NCBI GenBank assembly: GCA_031362405.1
Contig: JANLSO010000126.1
Coordinates: forward strand, 1 to 16,627
Reading direction: 5' to 3'
Source of the DNA: JANLSO01 sp031362405
GTDB lineage: Bacteria; Actinomycetota; Thermoleophilia; Miltoncostaeales; Miltoncostaeaceae
Length of the DNA stretch: 16,627 bases
The position numbers and the translations under genes were made by a program. Numbering within the stretch: position 1 is the first letter of the stretch; each line of letters begins with the position of its first letter. Shown here piece after piece: positions 1 through 7,137 of this stretch. Under the pieces are notes generated by a model. It was not told the DNA's origin and searched no databases. It saw only the letters and a list, made by a program, of their open reading frames with translations.

Positions 1-78
1 CGCCCGGGCTGGGCGGTGGGGGGGGTCGCCCCCTACTCGTTCGCGCCCGCGGGGGGGCTGGCCTTCACCATGGGCGTG

Positions 79-105
79 GGGGTCGGGGGATCGCCCGCCG
101 ACCCC
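79..105 (-). terminator. Hairpin just downstream of the broken secreted-protein gene
   Basis: The 8-bp arms GGGGTCGG (79-86) and CCGACCCC (98-105) are perfectly complementary around an 11-base loop. They lie 10 bases past the restored stop codon (117-115) of the minus-strand gene. No T-run follows on the minus strand, so this is at best a weak or factor-assisted terminator. The sequence from 1 to 78 is rich in G runs, and I recognise no gene in it. Confidence 0.35.
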
Positions 106-114
106 GAGCGATGT

Positions 115-1531
115 CTACTGCGGGATGTAGTCGGAGGTCCCGATCCGAAGGCTCTTCGGGTTCGCCCGGTTGCCGTCGCCGCTGAACGCCCAGATGAATA
201 CACGCGATACCGCGCCGTTGTCGAAGCGCAGCGTGAGGGTGTTGCCCGCGACGCGGTAGGTCCCGGCGTTGCTCGACTGCGCCGGTCCGACGACGGCTGA
301 GGGACTCCCGTCGGGGTTTGTGGCAGAGCCCCCGGCGAGGCCCTCGCGGGTGAAGGTGCCGTTTCGGCGAAGATGAACTTTCGCTGCGCGAAGACCGCGC
401 CCACACCCGGGGTCGTGATGGACGTCGTGGAGATGTACTGTCCGCGAAGGCGCTTGGCCGTAACGGGCGAGACCTTCAGGTACTCGCTGCTACCGACCTT
501 GATGCGCTTGCGCGTGATGCGGAACGACTCCGGCGGTCCGGTCCCGATCCGCAGGTTGCGGCGGCCCAGCGTGTAGGTGGTGCATACCGGCAGGCCGTTG
601 GGAAGGCGCCGTGTGCACGCGGCATCCGCGAGGCTGATCTCCGGGTCGCGGGTGTAGACCCGACCCGTATCGGTGAACGTGTAGAAGTCCCAGCAGAGGC
701 CACCGCAGAAGCCCGTCACGTCGACCTGGAAGCGGGCGTAGGTCCCTCTAGTGCCGGGCCCTTCGGTCCGCGCCCGACCTTTCCGGGCCCGTATCGGGCG
801 GGGAGAAGGGCAGGTCCGAGCACGGTGCACTCACGCTTGGGCGTTCCGTAGACGTTGATGGTCCGAAGACCGGTCATCGCGTCGCCCCGGCTGAAGGCGT
901 TGACATCGAGCAACGGACCCGAGGCGAACGTGATCGCCGCCGACCTATCGTCCTGAGCCCGAAGCAGGTCGATCGAATACGTACCCGTCGCCCCGTCGAC
1001 GCGATAGGTCCGCCCGGGCAGGAACTCGAGGGCGGGCGCCACCGCCTTGGTGCCGTCGTCGACGCAGCCATACGTCGCAGTGCCCGGGTCCTTGATCTGG
1101 AAATCCTGTTGGGCCAGCTGCTCCCGTGCCCCCTGCTGGTAGCAGTTGAACCTCGGCTGATCCCCGGGTGGGGTGATGGAGATCCTCTGTCCCCAGTCGC
1201 CGAAGAGGACCGCTGACCCGTAGGGAGCGTCCGCCAGCGGCCCGGTCTGCCAGGTGATCGACAGGGTCTCCTCCGGGTCGATCGTGAACGTCCCCTCCTG
1301 ACCGCCCAGCACGTAGCGGCGACCGGGCAGGATCTGCATCACCGAGCTGGGCTGCGTGTACTGGTCGCCGTCGACCTTGGCGTAGCAGGAGAACGTCGCG
1401 ACGATCGGCTCCTTGGTGGGGTCGACGCCGCCGATGCGGACCTCCTCGGTAGCGAGTGCGACCGGTGATGCGACGAGCACCAGCGCGACAACGAGAAGCA
1501 GCTCCCAGACAGACCGGGTACGAGCGAACAT
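115..1531 (-). pseudogene. Secreted repeat protein of unknown function, interrupted by two one-base frameshifts
   Basis: The ATG at 1531 follows a GAAAGG ribosome site (1545-1540, 8-base spacer) and starts a Sec signal peptide (hydrophobic core about residues 9-27). The mature part holds two related modules of roughly 95 residues. Each has the pattern LPGR-x-Y followed by GTF/GTY-x-ID, a hydrophobic strand, and (T/S)GPL-x-D. A third, lipocalin-like module has the strands LEGTYARF, FTDTGRVYTRD, TFTREG, GTYRVAGNTLTLRF and SLRIGTSDYIPQ before a TAG at 117-115. The reading frame changes at the CCC run 744-746 (inside LEGTY) and at about 358-361 (between FAET and TFTREG). One extra base at each site would restore a single 472-residue protein. 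Both shifts go the same way, so either the gene is decaying or the assembly lost bases in homopolymers. Function is unknown; the divergent neighbour at 1694 is also secreted. Confidence 0.75.
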
Positions 1532-1618
1532 CGGCGAAGCCTTTCGAGCGGGTACGCGTGAGTGGCAGGACGACCGTAAGCCGGACCGCCGCTAAAGGAA
1601 CAGACTCACCGCTCGCCG

Positions 1619-1637
1619 CGCAACGTGAACAGTTGCG
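1619..1637. repeat. Inverted repeat in the divergent intergenic region
   Basis: CGCAAC (1619-1624) and GTTGCG (1632-1637) form a perfect 6-bp dyad around a 7-base centre. It lies between the two divergent secreted-protein genes. It may be an operator or a hairpin, but with arms this short in GC-rich DNA it could be chance. Confidence 0.25.
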
Positions 1638-1658
1638 TCGCGCCTCGACCTTCGGCGG

Positions 1659-1676
1659 GTGCGTGTGACCACGCAC
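1659..1676. promoter_or_regulatory. Operator-like perfect palindrome upstream of the beta-propeller gene
   Basis: GTGCGTG (1659-1665) and CACGCAC (1670-1676) are perfect 7-bp inverted arms around the centre TGAC. The site ends five bases before a TAACTT -10 box, where a -35 contact or repressor would act. The geometry fits a dimeric regulator; no regulator gene lies next to it. Confidence 0.45.
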
Positions 1677-1681
1677 GCCTC

Positions 1682-1687
1682 TAACTT
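1682..1687 (+). promoter_or_regulatory. -10 box TAACTT for a probable leaderless start
   Basis: TAACTT matches TAnnnT and is followed by only six bases before the ATG at 1694. Transcription starting at the normal distance would begin at or next to the start codon. There is no Shine-Dalgarno sequence and no clear -35. Confidence 0.45.
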
Positions 1688-1693
1688 CGCGCG

Positions 1694-3157
1694 ATGACCC
1701 GTCTTCGACCCGTTCTGTTCGGCGTTCTCGCGATCCTCACCGTCGGTGCGGCGACGGCCGCCGCGACCCCTCGGGTGGTTCCCGGATGGCCGGTTCCCGC
1801 GCCCGCCGGGACGCTGCTTCCGGCGGCGGTCGCCGGTGGCGGGCCGGTTCTCACCGCGACGACGTCATTCGGAACGGACTTCCTGCCGGGTGAGGTCACG
1901 GCGAGCTTCACGGCGGCCGGCCGGATCTCCTGGCAGGCAGGGCGGCCCTTTGGATGCGGCAACTGCGACGGCGGCGGTCTTCCCGCGCGGCTGTGGCCGA
2001 ACGGGGTCTACGCCTCCCTCGGGGTCAGGGGCGACGACTGGTGGGGCGTCGATCGTTCCGGCCACATCGTTCGCGGGTGCCGAGGGGCGTTTGTCGGCAC
2101 GGATTGTGTCGATTCCGAGTACGACTCTGCCGTTGCGCGGACCACGCCCGATGGCGCACCGCTCTGGCGCCTGCCGCTCGCGGGGCTCGACCTCACCGAC
2201 CGAGACCGCCCGGCGTCGATCGTCGCCGACGGCGAACTCGCCTTCGTCGGTGTTTCTCGAGGCCCGGCGATCGTTGCGATCGATCTGGCCACGGGCACAG
2301 AGCGCTGGCGGTTTGCGGCTCCCGGCGCGGCGGCGACGGAGGTGAAGACCGAGCTTCCCGGCGGGGGAGTGCTCGCTGACACGGCGGGCGAAACCGTTGC
2401 CGTCGACCGCGCCGGCCACGAACTCTGGCGCCTGCCCGGAGGCACCGCGAACACCGTCACACGGGATGGCGCAGGCATGCTCATCGGTCTCACCCGGTTC
2501 GCCGATCCCCGTGGTGCTTACGGCGCCGACCGATATCGGACCGCGCAGATCGTCGACGCGCGAACCGGGCGTTCGGTCTGGTCTCGCGCGGCGAGCACGG
2601 TGCTCGCGGGTGGCTCGCGAGGCCTCTGGTACGTCCGCAGCGGACGGCTCCTTCGTGCCATCGACGCTCGCGGCCGCACCCGCTGGAGCTATCCGACGAC
2701 GATGGCGATCTTCAGTGCTCGTGAGCTTGCGAACGGCCGCGTTGCTCTCAGTGAGGGGGCCGAGTTCGCGGACACGGGAATTCTCACGGTCATCGACCCG
2801 TCGCGAGCCGCCGGCCTACCCACGCGGCCGGCGATCGCCCTCTCGCGGTCGTTCATTCGGCCGCTTCTGGGGGCGTGCCGTGAGACGGAGCCATGCTCTT
2901 TGGACCCGTCCCGCGCGACCATCCTCGGTGTCTCGCTTCCGCGGGCAGGCATGGTGTCGGTGATCGCCAAAAACCTCCCCGGCACGCCCGACTTCGCGGT
3001 ACGTGGGTCCACCCCACTGAAGGTGGCGGCACCGAGGGGGACAAGCTACCTGCGCCTCTTCCCCTACGGCGCGGCAGCGGGCCGCTATCGCGTGAAAGTC
3101 CGGATCCGTCAGGGGAACCGGGTCGTCGTCTTGACGACGACGGTCCGCTTTCGTTGA
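1694..3157 (+). CDS. Secreted PQQ-type beta-propeller repeat protein
   Basis: This 487-residue protein has a Sec signal peptide (about residues 1-24, ending near ATAAATP). It then has repeated propeller-blade motifs of the PQQ/pyrrolo-quinoline-quinone-like class: an Asp, a Thr-Gly or Gly turn, then Trp. Examples are AIDLATGTERWRF, AVDRAGHELWRL, VDARTGRSVWSR and AIDARGRTRWSY. The last 100 or so residues (SLPRAGMVSV through VRFR) look like an Ig- or FlgD-type beta-sandwich. No PQQ-dehydrogenase catalytic region is visible, so it is more likely a structural or binding protein outside the membrane than an enzyme. The start is favoured by the signal peptide and the adjacent -10 box. It is divergent from another secreted protein gene, and a palindrome at 1659-1676 may control it. 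Confidence 0.8.
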   Translation: MTRLRPVLFGVLAILTVGAATAAATPRVVPGWPVPAPAGTLLPAAVAGGGPVLTATTSFGTDFLPGEVTASFTAAGRISWQAGRPFGCGNCDGGGLPARLWPNGVYASLGVRGDDWWGVDRSGHIVRGCRGAFVGTDCVDSEYDSAVARTTPDGAPLWRLPLAGLDLTDRDRPASIVADGELAFVGVSRGPAIVAIDLATGTERWRFAAPGAAATEVKTELPGGGVLADTAGETVAVDRAGHELWRLPGGTANTVTRDGAGMLIGLTRFADPRGAYGADRYRTAQIVDARTGRSVWSRAASTVLAGGSRGLWYVRSGRLLRAIDARGRTRWSYPTTMAIFSARELANGRVALSEGAEFADTGILTVIDPSRAAGLPTRPAIALSRSFIRPLLGACRETEPCSLDPSRATILGVSLPRAGMVSVIAKNLPGTPDFAVRGSTPLKVAAPRGTSYLRLFPYGAAAGRYRVKVRIRQGNRVVVLTTTVRFR

Positions 3158-3175
3158 CCTTGTTGATCGCGCTAC

Positions 3176-3196
3176 CGTGGAGGAACGAACTCCACG
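3176..3196 (+). promoter_or_regulatory. Stem-loop upstream of msrA
   Basis: CGTGGAG (3176-3182) and CTCCACG (3190-3196) pair perfectly around a 7-base loop, five bases before the GAGGGA ribosome site (3202-3207) of msrA. It may shape the msrA leader or be the weak end of the upstream transcript. No T-run follows. Confidence 0.35.
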
Positions 3197-3211
3197 TCTG
3201 TGAGGGATCCG

Positions 3212-3868
3212 ATGGCTCTGTTCTCCCGTAAGTCTGCGGCACTGCCCACACCGGAAGAGGCCCTCCGGGGACGCGACGCAAAGGTGCCTGTTCCCGCGAC
3301 CCACTTCGTGCTGGGCACGCCGCTCGAGCCGCCGTTTCCGGAGCAGATGGAGCTCGCACTCTTCGGCCTCGGGTGCTTCTGGGGGGCCGAGCGGATCTTC
3401 TGGCAGATCGACGGTGTCTACTCGACCTCCGTGGGCTATGCGGCCGGCGCGACTCCGAATCCGACCTACAACGAGGTCTGCAGCGGACGCACCGGCCACA
3501 ACGAGGTGGTCCGTGTGGTGTTCGACCCGACGAAGGTCAGCTACGAGGAGCTTCTGAAGGGCTTCTGGGAGGGGCATAACCCGACCCAGGGGATGCGCCA
3601 GGGAAACGACGCCGGTACCCAGTACCGCTCGGGCGTCTACACGTACTCCGACGCGCAGCAGGCGACGGCCGAACGCTCACGCGCCATGTTCGAAACTGAG
3701 CTCGCGAAAGTCGGTCTCGGGCCGATCACCACTGAGATCATTGCCGCGCCCGATTTCTACTACGCGGAGGACTACCACCAGCAGTACCTGGCCAAGGAGC
3801 CGAACGGCTACTGCGGCCTCGGCGGCACCGGTGTCACCTGCCCGATCGGAGTCGCCACCGCGGACTAG
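3212..3868 (+). CDS. msrA: Peptide-methionine (S)-S-oxide reductase MsrA
   Basis: MsrA reduces the S-epimer of methionine sulfoxide in proteins and free methionine, repairing oxidative damage in the cytoplasm. The catalytic motif GCFWG is at residues 54-58, with nucleophile Cys55. The conserved VGYAAG, YNEVCSGRTGHNE, GTQYRSG and AEDYHQQYL blocks follow in order. Two C-terminal cysteines (Cys201 and Cys210 in GYCGLGGTGVTCP) are candidate resolving residues for thioredoxin recycling. The length (218 aa) is normal for the family with an N-terminal extension. I chose ATG 3212 because GAGGGA lies just upstream; an in-frame GTG at 3200 is the alternative. No msrB is seen nearby. Confidence 0.95.
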   Translation: MALFSRKSAALPTPEEALRGRDAKVPVPATHFVLGTPLEPPFPEQMELALFGLGCFWGAERIFWQIDGVYSTSVGYAAGATPNPTYNEVCSGRTGHNEVVRVVFDPTKVSYEELLKGFWEGHNPTQGMRQGNDAGTQYRSGVYTYSDAQQATAERSRAMFETELAKVGLGPITTEIIAAPDFYYAEDYHQQYLAKEPNGYCGLGGTGVTCPIGVATAD

Positions 3869-3871
3869 TGG

Positions 3872-3877
3872 TATTCT
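3872..3877 (+). promoter_or_regulatory. -10 box TATTCT for the toxin-antitoxin pair
   Basis: TATTCT lies just after the msrA stop codon (3866-3868), and seven bases separate it from the antitoxin ATG at 3885. There is no Shine-Dalgarno sequence. This suggests the pair is transcribed separately from msrA as a leaderless mRNA. No strong -35 is visible. Confidence 0.5.
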
Positions 3878-3884
3878 CTTCGGT

Positions 3885-4109
3885 ATGACCACCAAGATCG
3901 CGATCAGCCTGCCGGACGAAATCGTCGAACATGCTCGACGAGAGGTCCGGGAGGGACGAGCCAAGAGCGTCAGCGCGTTTGTTTGCGCGGCGATGACCGA
4001 GCGAATGCGGCACGAAAAACTCGAGCTTCTCCTTGAGGAGATGCTCGAGGAAGCGGGTGGGCCCCCCACCGACGAAGAGCGAGCGTGGGCTCGAGAACAA
4101 CTCGGTTGA
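3885..4109 (+). CDS. Ribbon-helix-helix antitoxin (VapB/CopG type)
   Basis: This is a 74-residue protein. It begins with a short beta strand (TKIAISLPDEIVEHAR, residues 3-18), then the SVSAFVCAAMTER helix typical of CopG/MetJ-class ribbon-helix-helix DNA-binding domains. An acidic helical tail (ELLLEEMLEEAGG and EERAWAREQLG) would wrap around and block the toxin. Its TGA overlaps the proposed TTG start of the PIN toxin, the usual antitoxin-first order. Such antitoxins normally repress their own promoter as complexes with the toxin. The start is set by TATTCT seven bases upstream and by family length. Confidence 0.85.
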   Translation: MTTKIAISLPDEIVEHARREVREGRAKSVSAFVCAAMTERMRHEKLELLLEEMLEEAGGPPTDEERAWAREQLG

Positions 4110-4486
4110 CTCAGAGCGTGGTGCTCGATGCGGGCGCGCTGATCGCATTTGAGCGCTATGACCGAGGGATGCTTCTGCTGCTCAACGAGGCGGTCAAAGG
4201 TGGCCAGCGCTTCCTCGTGCCTGCCGGTGTCATCGGTCAGGTGTGGCGCGATGGTCGCCGTCAGGCACGAGTCGCCCGTCTTTTGTCGTCGCCCCAGGTT
4301 GCCGTCGTCCCGCTTGATGATCGCCACGCCCGAGAAGCAGGTCAGCTCTGCGGTGTCACCGGTACGGCCGACGTCATCGACGCGTCCGTCATCTGCGCGG
4401 CACGCGCCCACAAAGCCGCAGTCGTCACATCAGATCCCGATGACCTGAGAAAGCTCGATCCCTCCGTCCGACTGATCCGGGTCTAG
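4106..4486 (+). CDS. PIN-domain toxin, VapC family ribonuclease
   Basis: This is a 126-residue PIN domain. Acidic residues of the Mg-binding site are visible: Asp8 in VVLDAGALIA, Asp89/Asp92 in GTADVIDAS, and Asp110/Asp112 in TSDPDDL. The central Glu of classical VapC proteins appears as Gln45 in VIGQVWRDG; in my recollection this subfamily often has AQVWRGG here, so it need not mean inactivity. The predicted role is cleavage of RNA (often tRNA or rRNA in this family) when the upstream antitoxin is degraded. The TTG start at 4106 overlaps the antitoxin TGA; in-frame GTG codons at 4085, 4118 and 4121 are alternatives. Its TAG shares the CTAG at 4483-4486 with the convergent endopeptidase gene. 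Confidence 0.85.
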   Translation: MTQSVVLDAGALIAFERYDRGMLLLLNEAVKGGQRFLVPAGVIGQVWRDGRRQARVARLLSSPQVAVVPLDDRHAREAGQLCGVTGTADVIDASVICAARAHKAAVVTSDPDDLRKLDPSVRLIRV

Positions 4487-5307
4487 TTCCCCGAACCGTC
4501 CGGGTCGGGGAAGCGGACGTGCAGGTGGTCATCGTGGTTCGGCCAGCGGACGACGATTCCCGCGGGGCCGTGGAGATCGAGGCTCGGGCCGATCAGCACG
4601 AGGGACGCGCCTTGGGCGACAAGACGGTCGACGATTTCTTGTGTGAGGGCACGGTCGTAGTTCCCGGGATTCGCGGGGCCCTCGACTCCATCGGCCCGTG
4701 GAAGGCGGATATCGACGTCGGTGCCGTTCTGATGTGACGCGTGGCCGACTCCGGGACCGCCGAAGACGCCGCCACTCTCGAGCGACAGGTCGCCGATGCC
4801 CAGGCGGGGGCGATTCGGGTGGGCGCGATCGAACCACTCGCCGAGGCTGGTGAGCTGGCTGATCAGTGCTGCCGTGCCCCAACGACGTTCGGGCGACTGG
4901 GGGCTGACCTGCGTGGACGGGTCGTAGGTGTAGTAGCCGAGCCCGCGCATCGGAAGGCGCTCGCCGTTGATCAGGCGGCCACTGTTCGGGCCGCCCGAGG
5001 CGATGCTCGAATCGTTGAGGTCGAGGATCGGCCCGGCGCGCTCGCTGCGACCGACGCGTGTCGGCACCGCGATCGGAAGTTCCGCGCCCGAGTCCTCGAT
5101 CACCGCCGACTCCGACGCCGGGGCGGCCGCGGCCGGGCCTCGTCCGTCGAGGGCGGCAACGCCCAGCACGCTGACGGCGACGGTCATCAACGTCACCCAT
5201 GGCCAGATGGGGCGTTTGGCGCGGTCCACGCGTCGCGGCGGCGCGACGGGCGAGATGGCATGCGCCTCGCGCGGGACATCCTCGGTGAACGTCACCGCGA
5301 TCTCCAT
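4483..5307 (-). CDS. MepA-like murein endopeptidase, membrane-anchored; N-terminal part probably frameshifted
   Basis: The intact frame from ATG 5307 gives 274 residues. It has a single N-terminal transmembrane anchor (IWPWVTLMTVAVSVLGVAAL), a low-complexity linker, and a C-terminal zinc endopeptidase domain of the MepA (M74) / LAS type. The metal-binding signatures are GHASHQNGTDVDIR and NHDDHLHVRFP. It would cut peptide crosslinks in peptidoglycan outside the membrane. The reading probably begins earlier, at GTG 5390. That frame encodes VPNETALVELDDITWDDFP and would join VTAADAADG if one base were restored in the GGG run at 5335-5337, giving about 302 residues. A TAGCGT -10 box lies nine bases before that GTG. 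Whether the shift is real or an assembly error cannot be told here. Confidence 0.8.
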   Translation of the reverse strand: MEIAVTFTEDVPREAHAISPVAPPRRVDRAKRPIWPWVTLMTVAVSVLGVAALDGRGPAAAAPASESAVIEDSGAELPIAVPTRVGRSERAGPILDLNDSSIASGGPNSGRLINGERLPMRGLGYYTYDPSTQVSPQSPERRWGTAALISQLTSLGEWFDRAHPNRPRLGIGDLSLESGGVFGGPGVGHASHQNGTDVDIRLPRADGVEGPANPGNYDRALTQEIVDRLVAQGASLVLIGPSLDLHGPAGIVVRWPNHDDHLHVRFPDPDGSGN

Positions 5308-5387
5308 ACCGTCGGCGGCGTCGGCCGCAGTGACGGGAAATCGTCCCAGGTGATGTCGTCGAGTTCGACGAGGGCGGTCTCGTTCGG

Positions 5388-5405
5388 CACGGTCGGGCGA
5401 CGCTA
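5388..5405 (-). promoter_or_regulatory. Leaderless-type promoter and GTG of the endopeptidase gene
   Basis: On the minus strand TAGCGT (5405-5400) is followed by nine bases and then a GTG (5390-5388), which opens a protein-like reading frame. This matches the -10 spacing seen before other genes in the window and supports a start 83 bases upstream of ATG 5307. Confidence 0.4.
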
Positions 5406-5445
5406 GCAGCACGCGGCGCGTGGACGTGCAACTCTGATTGCCGGT

Positions 5446-6123
5446 ATGGGCACCTCCTCTAAATCGCGTGCAATGCGGCGTGCGTTCCTTGGCCTGCTGG
5501 CCGGCGGCGCTGCGCTTGCCGGTTCTGCGCACGCACGCGCCGGAGTACCTGAGGTCGGCACCTACCTCTACGACGCGTCCGGCGCGGATCGCCCCGCGAC
5601 GGGAGTGTCCGAGCGGCTTCCTGCGCGGGCGCGGTACGTGGTGGCCCCAACCGCCGCCGGCTACGCGGCCACTCTTCAGATCGGCCCCCGCCATCTCGAG
5701 GCGTCGCGGTTCCGCGTTGATTTCGACGGGGCCTGGGAAGTGAGTCGACGGATCACGATCGGTCGCGCCGCCCGTAGCGGGTTCGATATCCGCCTGCGAC
5801 CGCCGCCACTGCACATCCCGCAGGTGTTGACCGTCGGGGCCTCCTGGCCCTTTGACTATCGTTTTCGTGGATCTCGCGAACGCGGTTCCGGGCGTGTTCT
5901 TCGCACGGAGCGGCTGACGGTCGCCGGTACGTCCGTGGACGTCGCGGTGATCATTCTGCGCACCACGATGACCGCAGCGAACCCGGGACGCCGGCGCGAG
6001 GTGATCTGGTGGGACTCCGCTCGATCGCTTCCCGTGCGGGTGCTGCTCAGCGCCCAGCGGGCGGGAGCGGACGGGTTTCGGACGCGCCTTCGTATTGACC
6101 TGCGGGCGCTCGCGCCGGTGTGA
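5446..6123 (+). CDS. Secreted protein of unknown function
   Basis: This 225-residue protein begins with a positively charged stretch and a classic Sec signal peptide (MRRAFLGLLAGGAALAG, then the cleavage-like SAHA-RA at about residue 32). The mature part is rich in predicted beta strands. Conserved-looking elements are YVVAPTAAGY, WEVSRRITIG, IPQVLTVGASWPFDYRF, TVDVAVI-like strands and EVIWWDSARSLPVRVLL. That arrangement is common in exported actinobacterial proteins built on one beta-barrel or beta-sandwich domain, but I do not recognise a named family or a catalytic residue set. ATG 5473 is an alternative start directly before the signal peptide. It is divergent from the endopeptidase gene across 55 bases, so both may act at the cell envelope. 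Confidence 0.7.
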   Translation: MGTSSKSRAMRRAFLGLLAGGAALAGSAHARAGVPEVGTYLYDASGADRPATGVSERLPARARYVVAPTAAGYAATLQIGPRHLEASRFRVDFDGAWEVSRRITIGRAARSGFDIRLRPPPLHIPQVLTVGASWPFDYRFRGSRERGSGRVLRTERLTVAGTSVDVAVIILRTTMTAANPGRRREVIWWDSARSLPVRVLLSAQRAGADGFRTRLRIDLRALAPV

Positions 6124-6153
6124 CGCATGCCGGTGGCGGGGGGGTTGCCACGG

Positions 6154-6162
6154 TGGTAATGT
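6154..6162 (+). promoter_or_regulatory. Extended -10 promoter of the str operon
   Basis: TGG-TAATGT is an extended -10 element (TGn then TAnnnT). Transcription would start near 6169, leaving a leader of about 48 bases before rpsL. A GTGGC/GCCAC inverted repeat (6133-6137 and 6147-6151) covers the expected -35 region, where no -35 hexamer is apparent. Confidence 0.45.
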
Positions 6163-6216
6163 CCCCGGGCTGCTCACCAGAGCGGCCCGTTTCGTACTGC
6201 TCGAACAAAGGCACCT

Positions 6217-6588
6217 GTGCCCACGATTAATCAGCTCGTCCGTAAGGGACGAAAGCCGAAAGTCACCAAGACCTCGACGCCTGCCCTCAAGGGCGCGCCG
6301 CAAAAGCGCGGCGTGTGCACTCGGGTCTACACCACTACGCCGAAGAAGCCGAACTCCGCGCTGCGAAAGGTGTGCCGCGTGCGGCTCACCAACGGCATGG
6401 AAGTCACGAGCTACATTCCCGGCGAAGGCCACAACCTGCAGGAGCACTCGGTTGTGCTCGTGCGTGGCGGCCGCGTGAAGGACGTGCCGGGTGTTCGTTA
6501 CAAGGTGATTCGGGCCGCGCTCGACGCCGCCGGCGTCAACGACCGCCGCAAGGGGCGTTCGAAGTACGGCGCAAAGGCGCCGAAGTAG
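6217..6588 (+). CDS. rpsL: 30S ribosomal protein S12
   Basis: S12 sits at the decoding centre of the small subunit and monitors codon-anticodon pairing. The 123-residue product carries the family hallmarks TTTPKKPNSALRKV and GGRVKDVPGVRY. Lys43 and Lys88, the positions where substitutions give streptomycin resistance, are both unaltered, so the gene reads as the sensitive form. Asp89, the methylthiolation site in some bacteria, is present. The GTG start at 6217 follows AAAGG (6207-6211) by five bases. It is the first gene of the rpsL-rpsG-fusA operon; its TAG is followed directly by the rpsG ATG. Confidence 0.98.
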   Translation: MPTINQLVRKGRKPKVTKTSTPALKGAPQKRGVCTRVYTTTPKKPNSALRKVCRVRLTNGMEVTSYIPGEGHNLQEHSVVLVRGGRVKDVPGVRYKVIRAALDAAGVNDRRKGRSKYGAKAPK

Positions 6589-7059
6589 ATGCCTCGTCGC
6601 GCTGTCATCACCCGCCGTCCGCTCGATGCGGACCCCGTGTACAACAGCGAGCTGGTCACCCAGCTCGTCAACAAAGTTTTGAAGGACGGGAAGAAGTCGA
6701 CCGCCGAGCACGTTGTGTACGGCGCCCTCGACGCCATTCGTGACCGCACGGGTCGCGACCCGGTTTCCGTGATGGAAGAGGCGATTCGCAATGTCACCCC
6801 GGCACTCGAGGTGAAGTCACGTCGCGTCGGCGGTGCCACGTATCAGGTTCCGCTCGAGGTTCTGCCGCGCCGTGGGCGCACGCTTGCGATCCGTTGGATC
6901 GTCCGCTTTTCGCGTGAACGACGCGAGAAGCAGATGAGCGAGCGACTCGCCAACGAGCTGCTCGACGCGCTCGGTTCCCAGGGTGGGGCCTTCAAGCGCA
7001 AGGACGACCTCTACCGCATGGCCCAGGCCAACAAGGCGTTCGCCCACTACCGCTGGTAG
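6589..7059 (+). CDS. rpsG: 30S ribosomal protein S7
   Basis: S7 nucleates assembly of the 30S head by binding 16S rRNA and helps shape the exit site. The 156-residue product starts MPRRAVITRRPL and has the usual GGATYQVPLEV and ANKAFAHYRW blocks; its length is typical of bacteria. The ATG abuts the rpsL stop codon with no spacer, so rpsG is probably translated by coupling. In E. coli S7 represses its own translation at the rpsL-rpsG junction. With no spacer here, any such site would have to lie inside rpsL or downstream, where a hairpin is seen at 7111-7137. Confidence 0.98.
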   Translation: MPRRAVITRRPLDADPVYNSELVTQLVNKVLKDGKKSTAEHVVYGALDAIRDRTGRDPVSVMEEAIRNVTPALEVKSRRVGGATYQVPLEVLPRRGRTLAIRWIVRFSRERREKQMSERLANELLDALGSQGGAFKRKDDLYRMAQANKAFAHYRW

Positions 7060-7065
7060 TGCCGC

Positions 7066-7080
7066 GGGGCTCAGGGCCCC
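7066..7080 (+). promoter_or_regulatory. Short GC hairpin after rpsG
   Basis: GGGGC (7066-7070) pairs with GCCCC (7076-7080) around a 5-base loop, starting six bases past the rpsG stop. It is probably part of a structured rpsG-fusA spacer together with the longer stem at 7111-7137. It has no T-run. Confidence 0.35.
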
Positions 7081-7110
7081 AGGTGAAGCGCCGACGAGAG
7101 CCGAATACCC

Positions 7111-7137
7111 GCGTGCGTCCGAGCGGCGGACGCACGC
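7111..7137 (+). promoter_or_regulatory. Perfect 11-bp stem-loop in the rpsG-fusA spacer
   Basis: GCGTGCGTCCG (7111-7121) and CGGACGCACGC (7127-7137) are fully complementary around the loop AGCGG. The structure ends 12 bases before the fusA Shine-Dalgarno sequence (AGGTGAG, 7150-7156). It lacks a T-run, so it is not an intrinsic terminator. Possible roles are a protein-binding site for translational control, an RNase processing site or an mRNA stabiliser. Confidence 0.6.

Noticed and set aside
16..300. Plus-strand open frame at the window start
   Set aside because: Most of it is antisense to the readable third module of the broken secreted protein. The first 110 bases match no family I recognise.
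5431..6711. Minus-strand open frame extending the endopeptidase upstream to 742 residues
   Set aside because: It runs antisense through the secreted-protein gene and rpsL, and the translation there is low-complexity. The endopeptidase fold begins after about 5390.
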